Source: Actinomadura darangshiensis (lineage in GTDB: Bacteria > Actinomycetota > Actinomycetes > Streptosporangiales > Streptosporangiaceae). From it: a stretch of 35,568 bases of DNA. The stretch spans positions 1-35,568 of the forward strand of contig NZ_SMKY01000067.1 of NCBI RefSeq assembly GCF_004349235.1, in the 5' to 3' direction. Each line of letters opens with the position of its first letter. Position 1 is the first letter of the stretch. Positions 14,660-22,972 of this stretch are shown here, piece by piece. The position numbers and the translations under genes are program-made. Below the pieces are notes generated by a model. That model was not told the DNA's origin. It did no database searches and saw only the letters and a program-made list of their open reading frames with translations.

Positions 14660-16792
14660 GTGAGATCCGTCATGGCGCCGCGAGGCGATGCGCCCGCCAC
14701 CGATTCGGCGTCCCGGACCCTTGTCCTGGGCATCGACGGTGCCCGGCGGATCGTGCAGTGCGGGCCGAACGCCAATTCCGTCCTCGGCCGTGCCCCCGGG
14801 GACCTGATCGGCCGTCCGGCCACCGATCTGGTGGGGGACGAGGCGAAGGCCGAACTGGAGGCGCTGCTGGAGGCCAACGACGCCGGCCAGGAGCGCAACG
14901 GCGTGATGGCCGTGCTGCGCGGCGGCGACGGCGCGTCGACCAGCGCGCTCGTCACGGTGCAGCCGATGGTCGGCGGCGACACCGGCGGCGCGCCCGCCGC
15001 CCTGCTGTTCGTCCGGGTCGAGCTGCCGCCGAGCGAGCGCTACCAGGACCCGGCCCTCATGCGGCGCGCTCTCATGGACGACCCGCTCACCCGGTTCGGC
15101 GCCACCCTCGACCTCGACCAGTCCGCCCGCGGCCTCGTCGACGTCGTCGTCCCGCACTTCTGCAACGCCGCGTCCGTCCTCGTGCTGGAGAGCCTCGTCG
15201 CCGCCGACGAGGTGCACACCGAGTCCGGCGGGGCGGTGCTGCGCCGCATCGCGGTCACCTCCGACGACGGCAACCCGGCGTGGACGTCCACGTTCCCCGT
15301 GGGCGAGGTCCTCGTCTTCCCGGAGGGCACCCCCTACCGGGAGGTGATGGAGACGGCGAGGCCCGTCCACCTCCCGCACATCGAACTCGACAAGGCGACC
15401 GAGATCGGCCGGCTGTGGCGGCGCGGCCCCGCGGGCGAGCTGCTGTCCAACGTGTCGATGGTGCTGCTGCCGATGATCGCCCGCGACACGCTGCTCGGCT
15501 TCATCGCCTGCACCCGCGTCCCCGGGTTCCGCAAGTTCGACGCCTACGACGTCGAGATCGGCATGGAGTTCGCCGCCCGCGCCGCGATCGTCATCGACAA
15601 CGCGCGCCGGTACAGCCGGGAGCGCGCGACCGCGCTGGCGCTGCAGCGCAGCCTGCTGCCGATGCGGCTGTCGGCGCCGTCTTCGGTCGAGGTCCGGCAC
15701 CGCTACCTGCCCGGCAGCAAGCTCGTCGAGGTGGGCGGCGACTGGTACGAGTCGATCGCGCTGCCCGGCGCCCGCGTCGCCCTGATCGTCGGCGACGTCG
15801 CCGGGCACGGCGTCCGCGCCGCCGTCACGATGGGCCGGCTGCGCACCGCCCTGCACACCCTCGCGAACCTGGAGCTGCCGCCCGCCGACGCCCTGCACGT
15901 CATGCACGAGCTGATGATCGAGCTGGGCGAGCAGGAGCCGCACTTCGCCACCTGCGTGTACGCGGTGTACGACGCGACGACCGGCACGATCGAGATCGCG
16001 TCCGCCGGGCACCTGCCGCCGCTGCTCGCCGGCCCGACCGGCGAGAACGAGTACCTGCAGGTCCCGCCCGCCCCGCCGCTCGGCGTCGCCGGCGGCGCCG
16101 CCATCGAGAGCCGCGAGTTCACCGTCGAGGACGGCAGCCTGTTCGTCATCTACACCGACGGCCTGGTGGAGAACCGGGGCCGCGACATCGACGACGGCCT
16201 CGCCCGCCTCCAGGGCATCTTCGGCCCCGACTCCGTCGACCACTCGATGGAGGACCTCGCCAAGGCCACCCTCGCCGGCGTCTACGCCGACCAGCACCGC
16301 GACGACATCGCCGTCCTGATCGCCCGGCTGCGCCGCCTCCCCGAGGACCGGTACTCCTCCTGGACGCTGCCCGCCGACCCGGCCGCGGTCCGCCGCGCCC
16401 GCGGCCTGGTCAGCTCCCGCCTGGCGGAGTGGGGCCTGGACGAGCTCGACTACACCACCGAGCTGCTCGCGTCCGAGCTGATCACCAACGCGCTCCGCTA
16501 CGCGCCCGGCGCGATCGAGCTGCGCCTCCTCCTGGAACGCACCCTCGTCCTGGAGGTGTTGGACCGGTCCGCCGCGCTGCCCCGGCTGCGCCGCGCCGAG
16601 GACGACGACGAGAACGGCCGCGGCCTCCTCGTCGTCAGCCAGCTCGCCCACCGCTGGGGCAGCCGCCGCACCGCCGCCGGCAAGGTCGTCTGGTGCGAGC
16701 AGATCGTCCCCGGCATCGACCCCGACGCCTCCCAGCAGGTCCCCGCCTGGCCCGACGAGGCATGGCCCGGCGAGAACCACCACCGCGAATAG
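14660..16792 (+). CDS. SpoIIE-type PP2C phosphatase with PAS, GAF and HATPase domains
   Basis: A roughly 710-aa multidomain regulator typical of actinomycetes. In order: a PAS-like N-terminus (LGIDGARRIVQCG onward), a GAF domain (about 140-320), a coiled linker into the SpoIIE phosphatase (LQRSLLP, then VGGDWYES, IVGDVAGHG, SAGHLPPLL, TDGLVENRG and DDIAVL supplying the metal-binding Asp residues), and a C-terminal RsbW-like HATPase_c (ELLASELITNALRYA, GRGLLVVSQLAHRWG). Such proteins control anti-sigma factor antagonists. The GTG at 14660 has GGAG seven bases upstream; GTG 14627, behind TACTGT (14612-14617), could be leaderless, and ATG 14672 is a third option. It stands alone, without visible anti-sigma partners. 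Confidence 0.93.
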   Translation: MRSVMAPRGDAPATDSASRTLVLGIDGARRIVQCGPNANSVLGRAPGDLIGRPATDLVGDEAKAELEALLEANDAGQERNGVMAVLRGGDGASTSALVTVQPMVGGDTGGAPAALLFVRVELPPSERYQDPALMRRALMDDPLTRFGATLDLDQSARGLVDVVVPHFCNAASVLVLESLVAADEVHTESGGAVLRRIAVTSDDGNPAWTSTFPVGEVLVFPEGTPYREVMETARPVHLPHIELDKATEIGRLWRRGPAGELLSNVSMVLLPMIARDTLLGFIACTRVPGFRKFDAYDVEIGMEFAARAAIVIDNARRYSRERATALALQRSLLPMRLSAPSSVEVRHRYLPGSKLVEVGGDWYESIALPGARVALIVGDVAGHGVRAAVTMGRLRTALHTLANLELPPADALHVMHELMIELGEQEPHFATCVYAVYDATTGTIEIASAGHLPPLLAGPTGENEYLQVPPAPPLGVAGGAAIESREFTVEDGSLFVIYTDGLVENRGRDIDDGLARLQGIFGPDSVDHSMEDLAKATLAGVYADQHRDDIAVLIARLRRLPEDRYSSWTLPADPAAVRRARGLVSSRLAEWGLDELDYTTELLASELITNALRYAPGAIELRLLLERTLVLEVLDRSAALPRLRRAEDDDENGRGLLVVSQLAHRWGSRRTAAGKVVWCEQIVPGIDPDASQQVPAWPDEAWPGENHHRE

Positions 16793-16793
16793 C

Positions 16794-16848
16794 CCAGGGG
16801 TAGCGACCCCCTGGCCCGCCTGCCCGTGGCCGGAGGCTGAGGCGGGCC
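16794..16848. terminator. Tandem hairpins between convergent genes
   Basis: A 7-bp stem CCAGGGG/CCCCTGG (16794-16800 with 16808-16814) overlaps a 9-bp stem GGCCCGCCT/AGGCGGGCC (16813-16821 with 16840-16848). They fill the gap between the phosphatase and nadE stops and could end transcription from both sides. Confidence 0.7.
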
Positions 16849-16849
16849 T

Positions 16850-18634
16850 CTACTTTTCGCGCCAGGCGTTGGTGATGGGGAGGCGGCGGTCGCGGCCGAA
16901 GTTCTTCGGGGTGATCTTGGGGCCGGGCGGGTACTGGCGGCGCTTGTACTCGGCGAGGTCGACGAGGCGGATGGCGCGCTCGACGAGGGCGGGGTCGTGG
17001 CCCGCGGCGACGAGGGCGTCGCGGCCCATGTCGCGTTCGACGTAGTCGGTGAGGACCGGGTCGAGGACGGTGTACTCGGGCAGGGTGTCGCGGTCGCGCT
17101 GGCCGGGGCGCAGCTCGGCGGACGGCTCCTTCTCGATGATCGCCACCGGGATGGGCTCGTGCGCGAAGGGGTGCAGGAGCGGGCCGTCCGTGCCGGCCTG
17201 GGCGTTGCGCCAGCGGGCCAGTTCCCACACGGTGAGCTTGAAGACGTCCTTGATGGGGCCGAAGCCGCCCGCGGAGTCGCCGTAGAGGGTGGAGTACCCG
17301 GTCGCCAGCTCGCTCTTGTTCCCGCCGGTGAGGACGAGGTGGCCGTGCTCGTTGGACAGCGCCATCCACACGTTGGCGCGGATGCGGGCCTGGAGGTTCT
17401 CCTCGGCGAGGCCGCGCAGGTCCAGGTGCTTCTCGAACGCCTCGACCATGTCGGCGATGGGGACGATCCGGGAGTTGAGGCCCTGCCGTTTGACGAGCTC
17501 CTCGGCGTCCACGACGGAGCCCTCGGAGGAGTAGCGGCTCGGCAGCAGGACGGCGTGCACGTTCTCCGGGCCGATGGCGTCGGAGGCGATGGTGGCGACG
17601 AGGGCGGAGTCGATACCGCCGGACAGGCCGAGGACGACGGAGCGGAAGCCGTTCTTGCGGACGTAGTCGCGGGTCCCGAGGACGAGCGCCGCGTAGACCT
17701 CGGCGATGTCGTCCAGGGGTTCGGCGACGGTCTGCGGCAGCACCGGGTAGGCGGGCAGCGGGCCGGGCGACAGCACGTGCCGGTCGATGGTGATCGTGGT
17801 GCCGTCCTGGGCGTCCACCGGGGTGCGGCCGGGGCCGGTGGACGGGTCGGCGGCGGGCAGTGCGAGGTCGGCGACGAGGAGGTGCTCGGCGAACCGCGGG
17901 GCGCGGGCGAGGGGGTTCCCGTCCGGGCCGACGATGACCGAGTCGCCGTCGAAGACGAGTTCGTCCTGGCCGCCGACCATGTTGACGTAGGCGAGGGCGC
18001 AGCCGGCCTCGCGGGCGCGCTCGGCGCACAGGCCGAGGCGGGCGTCGTCCTTGTCGCGCTCGTACGGGGAGGCGTTGATCGCGAGCAGCAGCCCGGCGCC
18101 GGCCGTGTTCGTGACGCCGACCGGGCCGCCGTCCTGCCACAGGTCCTCGCAGATGACGGTGGCGACGTCGACGCCGTGGACGCGGACGACGGGCAGCCGG
18201 TCGCCGCGCACGAAGATCCGGTACTCGTCGAACACGCCGTAGTTGGGCAGGTGGTGCTTGGCGGACCGGACGAGCACCTCGCCGCCGTGCAGCCACGCCG
18301 CCGCGTTGAGCGGCAGCCCGCCGGGCCGCCCGGACCCGGCCGCGGCGACGGACGGGCGGTCGAGGTGGCCGGTGACGACGGGCAGGTCGCCCAGGCCCTC
18401 GTCGGCGAGCCGGCGGGCGAGCCGTTCGAGGGCGCTCCGGGACGCCGCCACGAAGGAGGCCCGCAGCGCGAGGTCCTCCACCGGATAGCCGGTCAGCATC
18501 ATCTCGGGGAAGGCGACCAGGTGCGCGCCCGCGTCGGCGGCGCGCCGCGTCCATGCCGCGATCCGGTCGGCGTTGCCGTCGAGGTCGCCGACGGTCGAGT
18601 TCACCTGCGCGAGCGCGATCCTGAGTTGTGCCAC
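16850..18634 (-). CDS. nadE: Glutamine-dependent NAD+ synthetase
   Basis: A 594-aa enzyme amidating nicotinate adenine dinucleotide to NAD+ with glutamine-derived ammonia. The N-terminal nitrilase-like glutaminase has the E44-K126-C162 triad (FPEMMLTGYP, KHHLPNYGVFDEYR and ICEDLWQ). The C-terminal synthetase has the PPi loop LSGGIDSAL (337-345) and the TGGNKSELATGYSTLYGD motif. The GTG at 18634 gives the normal AQLRIALAQVNSTVGDL start; its ribosome-binding site is weak. It lies 32 bases behind the MFS gene on the same strand, so it may be co-transcribed with it under the ArsR-like regulator. Confidence 0.96.
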   Translation of the reverse strand: MAQLRIALAQVNSTVGDLDGNADRIAAWTRRAADAGAHLVAFPEMMLTGYPVEDLALRASFVAASRSALERLARRLADEGLGDLPVVTGHLDRPSVAAAGSGRPGGLPLNAAAWLHGGEVLVRSAKHHLPNYGVFDEYRIFVRGDRLPVVRVHGVDVATVICEDLWQDGGPVGVTNTAGAGLLLAINASPYERDKDDARLGLCAERAREAGCALAYVNMVGGQDELVFDGDSVIVGPDGNPLARAPRFAEHLLVADLALPAADPSTGPGRTPVDAQDGTTITIDRHVLSPGPLPAYPVLPQTVAEPLDDIAEVYAALVLGTRDYVRKNGFRSVVLGLSGGIDSALVATIASDAIGPENVHAVLLPSRYSSEGSVVDAEELVKRQGLNSRIVPIADMVEAFEKHLDLRGLAEENLQARIRANVWMALSNEHGHLVLTGGNKSELATGYSTLYGDSAGGFGPIKDVFKLTVWELARWRNAQAGTDGPLLHPFAHEPIPVAIIEKEPSAELRPGQRDRDTLPEYTVLDPVLTDYVERDMGRDALVAAGHDPALVERAIRLVDLAEYKRRQYPPGPKITPKNFGRDRRLPITNAWREK

Positions 18635-18666
18635 CGTCCCAGGGTAAGTCTTCCGGACCAGTTTCG

Positions 18667-19932
18667 TCACTCTGACGAGAAGGGGGTTTTGAGAGCGGCG
18701 GCGCGCCGCCGCCGGATCGCGGGGGCGAGCGCGAACTGCGCCGCCGCGGCGGCCAGCGCGAGGCCGGCGCAGCTCAGCCAGAGCGCGGCCGCGCCGCCGG
18801 CGCCGAGCAGCTGAGTGCCGCCGAGCGGCGCCAGCAGGAACCCGCCCGACCACGCCACCCCGTACAGGCCGCCGTACCGGCCGCGCAGGTCGGCGGGGGC
18901 GAGGTCGGCCACGACCGCCTGCAGGACGGACGCCGCCATGATCTCCCCGAGCGTCCACACGAGGATCGTCGCGGTGTAGGCGGCCAGGGACGAGGCGAGC
19001 GAGGTGAGGCCGTAGCCGATGCCGACCAGCGCGAACCCCGCCACCATCACCAGGCTGTGGTCGCGCCGCGCCAGCCACGCGTTCACCAGCGGCTGGACGA
19101 TGATGATCAGCACCCCGTTGGCGGCGATCGCGAGGCCGTAGGACTGCGGCCCGAGCCCCTCCTCCTTCATGGCCAGCGGCATCGTCGTCATGCCCTGCAT
19201 CAGGACGAACGTGTAGACCAGCGTGATCAGCACGTAGCCGACCATGACCCGGTCGCCCAGCACGCGGCGGAAACCGGCCGCCCGCCGCGCGCGGACGTCC
19301 CGCGTGCGCGTCTCGGGGACGGCCCGCCACACCAGCAGCCCGAACGCGGCGCAGGTGAGCGCGTCGATCCAGAACAGCCACAGGAAGCCCCGCTGCGCGA
19401 GCGTCCCGCCGAGCACCATCGCGACCGCCCAGCCGAGGTTGACCGCCCAGAACAGCAGGCCGAACGCGCGCGGGCGCTCCGCGGGGGAGATGATGTCCGC
19501 CACCATCGCCTGCGAGGCGGGCCGGTACATGTCCAGCAGCAGGCCGAGCACCAGCGCCGCCACGACGATCGCGGCGATCCCCTGGGCGTAGCCGAGCGCG
19601 AGCATGGCCGCGCCGGTGCCGACGGTGGCGAGGGTCAGCGTCGCGCGCCGCCCGAGCCGGTCGGCGAGCGCGCCGCCGGCGATCTGCCCGCCGAGCGACC
19701 CCGCGCCGAGGACGGCCATCACGGCGCCCGCCTGCGCCAGCGACAGCCCGCGCGTCGTCGTCAGGTAGAGGCCGAGGAACGGCTCGACCATGGTGCCGAG
19801 CCGGTTGAGCAGCATTCCGGCCCACAGCACCCAGAACGTGCGGGGGAGGCCGCCCACCCGGGGCCGCAGGAACGCCGCGAACCGGCCCGGCGCGGGGGTG
19901 ACAGGAGTGTCGTCCAGTGTGGTCACTCGCAC
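18667..19932 (-). CDS. MFS transporter (MdtH-like)
   Basis: A 421-aa major-facilitator protein with about 12 membrane helices. Motif A GGALADRLGRRATL lies between TM2 and TM3, and LGLLLDMYRPASQAMVADI follows in the TM4-TM5 region; the C-terminal half repeats the fold. MdtH-like proteins are drug or metabolite exporters; the substrate is unknown. The GTG at 19932 is the longest start; GTG 19926 is possible. It is divergent from the ArsR-like gene with a 49-base gap that holds a 24-base inverted repeat, so control by that regulator is likely. nadE follows 32 bases downstream. Confidence 0.9.
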   Translation of the reverse strand: MRVTTLDDTPVTPAPGRFAAFLRPRVGGLPRTFWVLWAGMLLNRLGTMVEPFLGLYLTTTRGLSLAQAGAVMAVLGAGSLGGQIAGGALADRLGRRATLTLATVGTGAAMLALGYAQGIAAIVVAALVLGLLLDMYRPASQAMVADIISPAERPRAFGLLFWAVNLGWAVAMVLGGTLAQRGFLWLFWIDALTCAAFGLLVWRAVPETRTRDVRARRAAGFRRVLGDRVMVGYVLITLVYTFVLMQGMTTMPLAMKEEGLGPQSYGLAIAANGVLIIIVQPLVNAWLARRDHSLVMVAGFALVGIGYGLTSLASSLAAYTATILVWTLGEIMAASVLQAVVADLAPADLRGRYGGLYGVAWSGGFLLAPLGGTQLLGAGGAAALWLSCAGLALAAAAAQFALAPAIRRRRAAALKTPFSSE

Positions 19933-19962
19933 GATGCTGCGGGCCGCCGGCGCCGCGCGACA

Positions 19963-19986
19963 ATCATTTAGGCTGGGCTAAATGAT
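19963..19986. promoter_or_regulatory. Operator overlapping the ArsR-like start codon
   Basis: ATCATTTAG (19963-19971) and CTAAATGAT (19978-19986) form a perfect 9-bp inverted repeat around GCTGGG. The start codon (19982-19984) lies in the right arm, and TAGGCT (19969-19974) is a plausible -10 element seven bases before it, so a bound regulator would cover both promoter and start. Confidence 0.7.
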
Positions 19987-21007
19987 CGAGTTCGTGTTCG
20001 CGCCGGACGACGTCGCCCGCGTCCGGTTCGCGTTCTCGCCGGTGTGGGAGCTGGTGCTGAGCCTGCGGGTGCTCGGCGACCCGTCCGGGCACGCGCTGCA
20101 CCTGCCGTGGGCGCACGCCGTCCGGCCCCGGCTGCGCGGGCTCGACCTGGAGCCGCTGCTGGAGGTCGTCCCGCCGGCGGGGTACGCGCCCGACTTCCTG
20201 ACCCCGCCGCCGGACACCCCGCTGCCCGACTTCGCCGCCGAGCTGCGGACCGTCCGGGCCACGCCGCCGGAGGTCGTCGTGTTCGAGCTGCTGCGGCGGG
20301 ACCGGGCCCAGCGGCCGGGCCCGCGGCGGGCGGAGATGGCCGCCGATCCCGAGGGCACCCTGCGGACGCTCGCCGACCTGCTCGAACGGTACTGGGAGGC
20401 GGCCGTGGAGCCGTTCTGGCCGCGCATCCGCGACCTGCTGGAGGGGGACGTCCTGCGCCGCACCCAGGCCCAGGCCGCGCACGGCACCGCCGGTGTGTTC
20501 GACGACCTGCACGAGGCGGTGGCCTGGCGCGGCGGGACCCTGCGCGTCGAACGGCCCTGGGAGCGGATCGCGCACCTGGCGGGACGCGGGCTGCTGCTCG
20601 TCCCGAGCGTGTTCGTCTGGCCGGGCGTGTCGGCGATGGTGCCGCCCTACCAGCCCATGCTCAGCTATCCGCCGCGCGGAGTCGCGACGCTCTGGGAGAC
20701 CGGGCCGCCGGACCAGCCGCGGGCGGGCGCGCTCGCCGCGCTGATCGGACGCCGCCGCGCCGAACTGCTGTCGGCCCTGTCGACCCCCGCCGCCACCACC
20801 GACCTGGCCAGGCGCATGGACGTCACGGCCGGGGCGGTCAGCCAGCACCTCGGCGTGCTGCGCGCCTGCGGCCTGGTCACCGGGCACCGGCTCGGCCGCC
20901 GCGTCCTCTACGTCCGCACCCCGGCCGGGGACGCCCTCGCGGGCGGTCAGCGCAGCGACGCGAGCGCGTCCAGGCGCAGCGTGCCGGGCGGCGAATCGGA
21001 CACGTAG
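19982..21007 (+). CDS. ArsR-like winged-helix regulator with N-terminal DUF5937-type domain
   Basis: A 341-aa protein. The N-terminal 230 residues match the actinobacterial layout of the DUF5937-type domain (a FSPVWELVLSLRVL opening, a central WPRIRDLLEGDV segment and the later LLLVPSVFVWP). The C-terminal part (about 250-320) is an ArsR winged helix: RRAELLSALSTPAATTDLARR, then VTAGAVSQHLGVLRACGLV. No ArsR metal-binding Cys cluster is seen. It is divergent from the MFS exporter with an operator over its own start codon, so it probably represses both. Its last 61 bases overlap the convergent terpene synthase gene. It is likely to be leaderless. Confidence 0.88.
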   Translation: MIEFVFAPDDVARVRFAFSPVWELVLSLRVLGDPSGHALHLPWAHAVRPRLRGLDLEPLLEVVPPAGYAPDFLTPPPDTPLPDFAAELRTVRATPPEVVVFELLRRDRAQRPGPRRAEMAADPEGTLRTLADLLERYWEAAVEPFWPRIRDLLEGDVLRRTQAQAAHGTAGVFDDLHEAVAWRGGTLRVERPWERIAHLAGRGLLLVPSVFVWPGVSAMVPPYQPMLSYPPRGVATLWETGPPDQPRAGALAALIGRRRAELLSALSTPAATTDLARRMDVTAGAVSQHLGVLRACGLVTGHRLGRRVLYVRTPAGDALAGGQRSDASASRRSVPGGESDT

Positions 21008-21966
21008 CGGCCGGACTCGGCGAGCCAGTCCATGTGCGCGCGCGGCGTGTCCAGCAGCACCTTGACGACCTGCGCGGCGGCGGCGCGCTGCGCGACGGTC
21101 AGCTCCAGCCGGTCGAGCATGTCCGGCAGCCGCCGCGCCGCCGTCCACGCCTGGTCGAGGCGGTCGGCGATCCGGTCGGCGACCGCCTGCGCGGCCTGCG
21201 CGGCGTCCAGCCCGTGCGCCCGGCCCAGCACGCTGGGCAGGTCGTGGACGTCGCCCCGCGCCGACTCCAGATCGTGCGAGGCGAGGTCGTTGGACCAGGC
21301 CACCACGTCGGCGACGCTGTCGGCGAGGGTCTTCCAGCGGGGCGTGCGCAGCAGCCGCGCCGGCAGCTCGACGGCGAGGACCGGCTCGACCAGGTCGTAC
21401 AGGAACGGCCCGCAGGCCCGGCGGCGCAGCGGCGGGTACTCCGCCTCCGCCGGGACGTGCCGGATCCGCCGGTTGACCGCCTCCTCCGCGCAGCCGTCCC
21501 GGTGCGCCTCCAGATGCAGCATGAAGCGGCGCCGCCAGTCGCGGCTCATGTTCCTGGACGTGGCGTGCCACAGCTCCACGAGTGCGGCCTCCAGCGGCCG
21601 GGCGCCGGGTCTGGCGTGGCCGCGCCGCATCGCGCGCAGCAGGTCGTCGTACAGGGCGTGCACGGCGCTGCCGCTGTCGGCGAGCGGCGGATGGTCCATC
21701 GCGTCGTCCAGGGCGAGCGTCCACGTCAGCCAGCGGGCGAACAGGTCCACGGCGGCGAGGTCGGCGTCCGGGAAGACGCGGGCGGCGAGCCGCTCGCAGC
21801 GGGCCCGGCCGAGCGGCGAGGTGTCCGGATCCCCGAGCACGAGCCCGCGGCCGCGCGCCCAGGTCTCCACCTGCGCGCACAGCTGCCACGACTCCGGATG
21901 CATGGCCGACGGGGTGCCGAGTGCGGTCACCCGGTCGGTCATCGAGAGCAGAAGTGAGATGTCCAC
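20947..21966 (-). CDS. Class I terpene synthase
   Basis: A 339-aa terpene cyclase. The Mg-binding motif DDAMD (87-91) and the NSE triad NDLASHDLE (N226, S230, E234) are intact; an Arg run (181-183) stands about 44 residues before NSE as expected for the pyrophosphate sensor, and an R320-Y321 pair fits the C-terminal RY motif. It probably cyclises FPP or GPP, but the product cannot be predicted. No P450, prenyltransferase or methyltransferase lies nearby, so it is an orphan synthase. The GTG at 21966 has GAGGAG very close; ATG 21942 is the alternative. It overlaps the ArsR-like gene by 61 bases at the 3' end. Confidence 0.9.
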   Translation of the reverse strand: MDISLLLSMTDRVTALGTPSAMHPESWQLCAQVETWARGRGLVLGDPDTSPLGRARCERLAARVFPDADLAAVDLFARWLTWTLALDDAMDHPPLADSGSAVHALYDDLLRAMRRGHARPGARPLEAALVELWHATSRNMSRDWRRRFMLHLEAHRDGCAEEAVNRRIRHVPAEAEYPPLRRRACGPFLYDLVEPVLAVELPARLLRTPRWKTLADSVADVVAWSNDLASHDLESARGDVHDLPSVLGRAHGLDAAQAAQAVADRIADRLDQAWTAARRLPDMLDRLELTVAQRAAAAQVVKVLLDTPRAHMDWLAESGRYVSDSPPGTLRLDALASLR

Positions 21967-22049
21967 GACTCCTCAGACGTTAATGATCACCGCGTGCGGC
22001 GACCATGATCGCCACGTCAATTTTCGGGAAACGGATATCGGCGGGGGCT

Positions 22050-22104
22050 GGCGGACGGTAATGGCGAACCCGCCGTCCGCCCCTGCCGCTCAGCCGGGCG
22101 GACG
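22050..22104 (+). promoter_or_regulatory. Mutually exclusive hairpins in the amino-acid ABC leader
   Basis: Three related segments: GGCGGACGG (22050-22058), CCGTCCGCCC (22073-22082) and GGGCGGACG (22096-22104). The middle one can pair perfectly over 9 bp with either the first or the third, never both, the architecture of an attenuator or riboregulator. A -10-like GATATC (22034-22039) upstream would place these in the mRNA leader; this promoter is weakly supported. Confidence 0.5.
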
Positions 22105-22120
22105 TGCGATAGTTCGTTGA
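22061..22120 (+). CDS. Possible 19-codon leader peptide
   Basis: An ATG-initiated ORF of 19 codons, rich in Pro and Ala, with its stop 27 bases before the binding-protein GTG. It spans the middle and right arms of the alternative hairpins, so ribosome position could choose between them. Its own ribosome-binding site is weak, and it has no run of Glu or Gln codons. It may be chance in this composition. Confidence 0.25.
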   Translation: MANPPSAPAAQPGGRAIVR

Positions 22121-22147
22121 TCAGAACGCAGTTCACCAGGAGGAAAC

Positions 22148-22972
22148 GTGTCCGGACGGACCACGCGATGGGCACTGGGTGCGGGGCTGGCGGCCCTCGT
22201 GCTGACCGCCTCGGCGTGCGGCGGCGACAAGGGCGCCACCGTGCAGGGCGTGAAGCTCATCGAGAAGGGCGCTCTCACCTCGTGCACCCACCTGCCCTAC
22301 CCGCCCTTCCAGTCGGAGGACAAGAAGACGGGCAAGGTCGTCGGGTTCGACGTCGAGCTCATCGACCTCGTCGCCAAGAAGCTCGGCGTCACCCAGAAGA
22401 TCGTCGACACCCCGTTCGAGACGATGAAGACGGGCTCGGCGCTGAACGCCGGCAAGTGCGACATCCAGATGGGCGGCATGACGATCAAGCCCGACCGGGT
22501 GAAGTTCATGGACGTCTCCAAGCCCTACTTCGACGCGACGCAGTCGCTGATGGCGAAGAAGGGCAGCGGCATCACCTCGCTGGAGGACGTCAAGTCCAAG
22601 AAGCTCAAGCTCGGCTCGCAGGCGAGCACCACCGGTGAGGACTACGTCAAGGACAAGGGCTTCGACCCGCGCTCCTTCGACAACTCCAACGCCGAGCTGA
22701 ACGGCCTGCGGACCGGCCAGGTGGACGTCATCGTGCAGGACGACCCGGTGGTCAAGGGCTGGCTGAAGGACCCGGCGAACGCGAAGTTCGAGCTCGTGGC
22801 CAACCTGAACACCGGCGAGCAGTACGGCTTCTGGATGCGCAAGGACCACAACCCCGAGCTGGTCAAGATCACCGACCAGGTGATCGCGCAGGCCAAGTCG
22901 GACGGCACCTACAAGAAGATCTACGAGAAGTGGATCGGCCCGATGCCCGCGGCCGCCGGCGGCGGGTCGTGA
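22148..22972 (+). CDS. Polar amino-acid ABC transporter substrate-binding lipoprotein
   Basis: A 274-aa family 3 solute-binding protein anchored by lipid at C24 (lipobox ASAC). The mature part begins LTSCTHLPYPPFQ, then the family motifs VGFDVELIDLVAKKLG and KCDIQMGGMTIKPDR, and ends with YKKIYEKWIG. It captures a polar amino acid outside the membrane, probably glutamate, glutamine or a related one. GTG 22148 follows AGGAGGA (22138-22144). It is first of a three-gene operon with the permease and ATPase, overlapping the permease start (GTGA). Confidence 0.94.
   Translation: MSGRTTRWALGAGLAALVLTASACGGDKGATVQGVKLIEKGALTSCTHLPYPPFQSEDKKTGKVVGFDVELIDLVAKKLGVTQKIVDTPFETMKTGSALNAGKCDIQMGGMTIKPDRVKFMDVSKPYFDATQSLMAKKGSGITSLEDVKSKKLKLGSQASTTGEDYVKDKGFDPRSFDNSNAELNGLRTGQVDVIVQDDPVVKGWLKDPANAKFELVANLNTGEQYGFWMRKDHNPELVKITDQVIAQAKSDGTYKKIYEKWIGPMPAAAGGGS

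Noticed and set aside
20044..21957. A 637-codon plus-strand open frame across the regulator and terpene synthase
   Set aside because: Both real genes here have full catalytic or HTH motifs in other frames; this one has none.
22016..22032. A possible GlnR box before the amino-acid ABC operon
   Set aside because: GTCAA and GAAAC are seven bases apart instead of six and the first half is imperfect, so it is too weak to call.
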